Shown piece after piece: positions 5,631 through 5,631 of a DNA stretch of 5,631 nt. This DNA is from an uncultured Allobaculum sp. Its GTDB lineage: Bacteria; Bacillota_I; Bacilli_A; Erysipelotrichales; Erysipelotrichaceae. A model generated the notes under the pieces. The model was not told the origin of the DNA, ran no database searches, and worked only from the letters and a program-made list of their open reading frames with translations. Positions within the stretch are counted from its first letter, which is position 1; each line of letters opens with the position of its first letter. The stretch lies in contig CAJTVE010000107.1 in the NCBI GenBank assembly GCA_910579655.1, positions 1-5,631 of the forward strand. The letters run 5' to 3'. Made by a program: the position numbers and the translations under genes.

Positions 5631-5631
5631 C

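Noticed and set aside
5482..5631. T-box or other known riboswitch leader
   Set aside because: No T-box AGGGTGGNACCGCG-like sequence or other riboswitch core that I can recognise; the leader before the terminator is only about 60 nt.
1..5631. CRISPR array, tRNA or rRNA gene
   Set aside because: No regularly spaced direct repeats, no cloverleaf with a GTTCRANYC arm and no rRNA-like conserved blocks were seen on either strand.

Overview
The window looks like a piece of a low-to-moderate GC Bacillota (Firmicutes) chromosome. It holds a full-length bifunctional HPr kinase/phosphorylase of the Gram-positive catabolite-control type, a full-length UvrA, AGGAGG-like ribosome binding sites and classic intrinsic terminators. 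I cannot fix the genus. An Erysipelotrichia-like member is a guess. Only two protein genes are well supported, both on the minus strand: uvrA (4884 to 1984) and hprK (1413 to 475). All other open frames of any length lack a ribosome binding site, run through terminators, or are shadows of these two genes.

Layout from left to right. Positions 1-130 are GC-richer and hairpin-rich, ending in a strong short-loop hairpin at 103-122. This resembles the right end (TnpB tail plus omega-RNA scaffold) of an IS200/IS605-family element entering from the left, but it is not proven. Positions 130-456 are T-rich, gene-free sequence with a 13-bp tandem repeat. Next comes the hprK terminator, whose stem includes the hprK stop codon, and then hprK. 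A 570-bp spacer (1414-1983) carries the hprK ribosome binding site, a plausible promoter and a 44-bp concentric palindrome over its -35 box, followed by the strong uvrA terminator. uvrA then runs to 4884. The final 735 bp (4897-5631) have no convincing large gene. They contain weak uvrA promoter elements, several inverted repeats, a cluster of GATC sites and, at the right edge on the plus strand, a compact unit: 16-bp palindrome, extended -10 promoter, seven-codon reading frame and intrinsic terminator.

In many Bacillota the order uvrB-uvrA-hprK-lgt is found, often closely packed. Here uvrA and hprK keep their order and strand, but each appears to be its own transcription unit with its own terminator, no uvrB lies within 735 bp upstream of uvrA, and no lgt follows hprK. 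UvrA serves nucleotide excision repair and HprK sets the phosphorylation state of HPr-Ser46 for carbon catabolite control, so they share ancestry of arrangement rather than a pathway. The most interesting unexplained items are the hprK promoter palindrome, the right-edge small transcript unit and the possible TnpB/omega-RNA end. I see no strong evidence for a large undescribed system.
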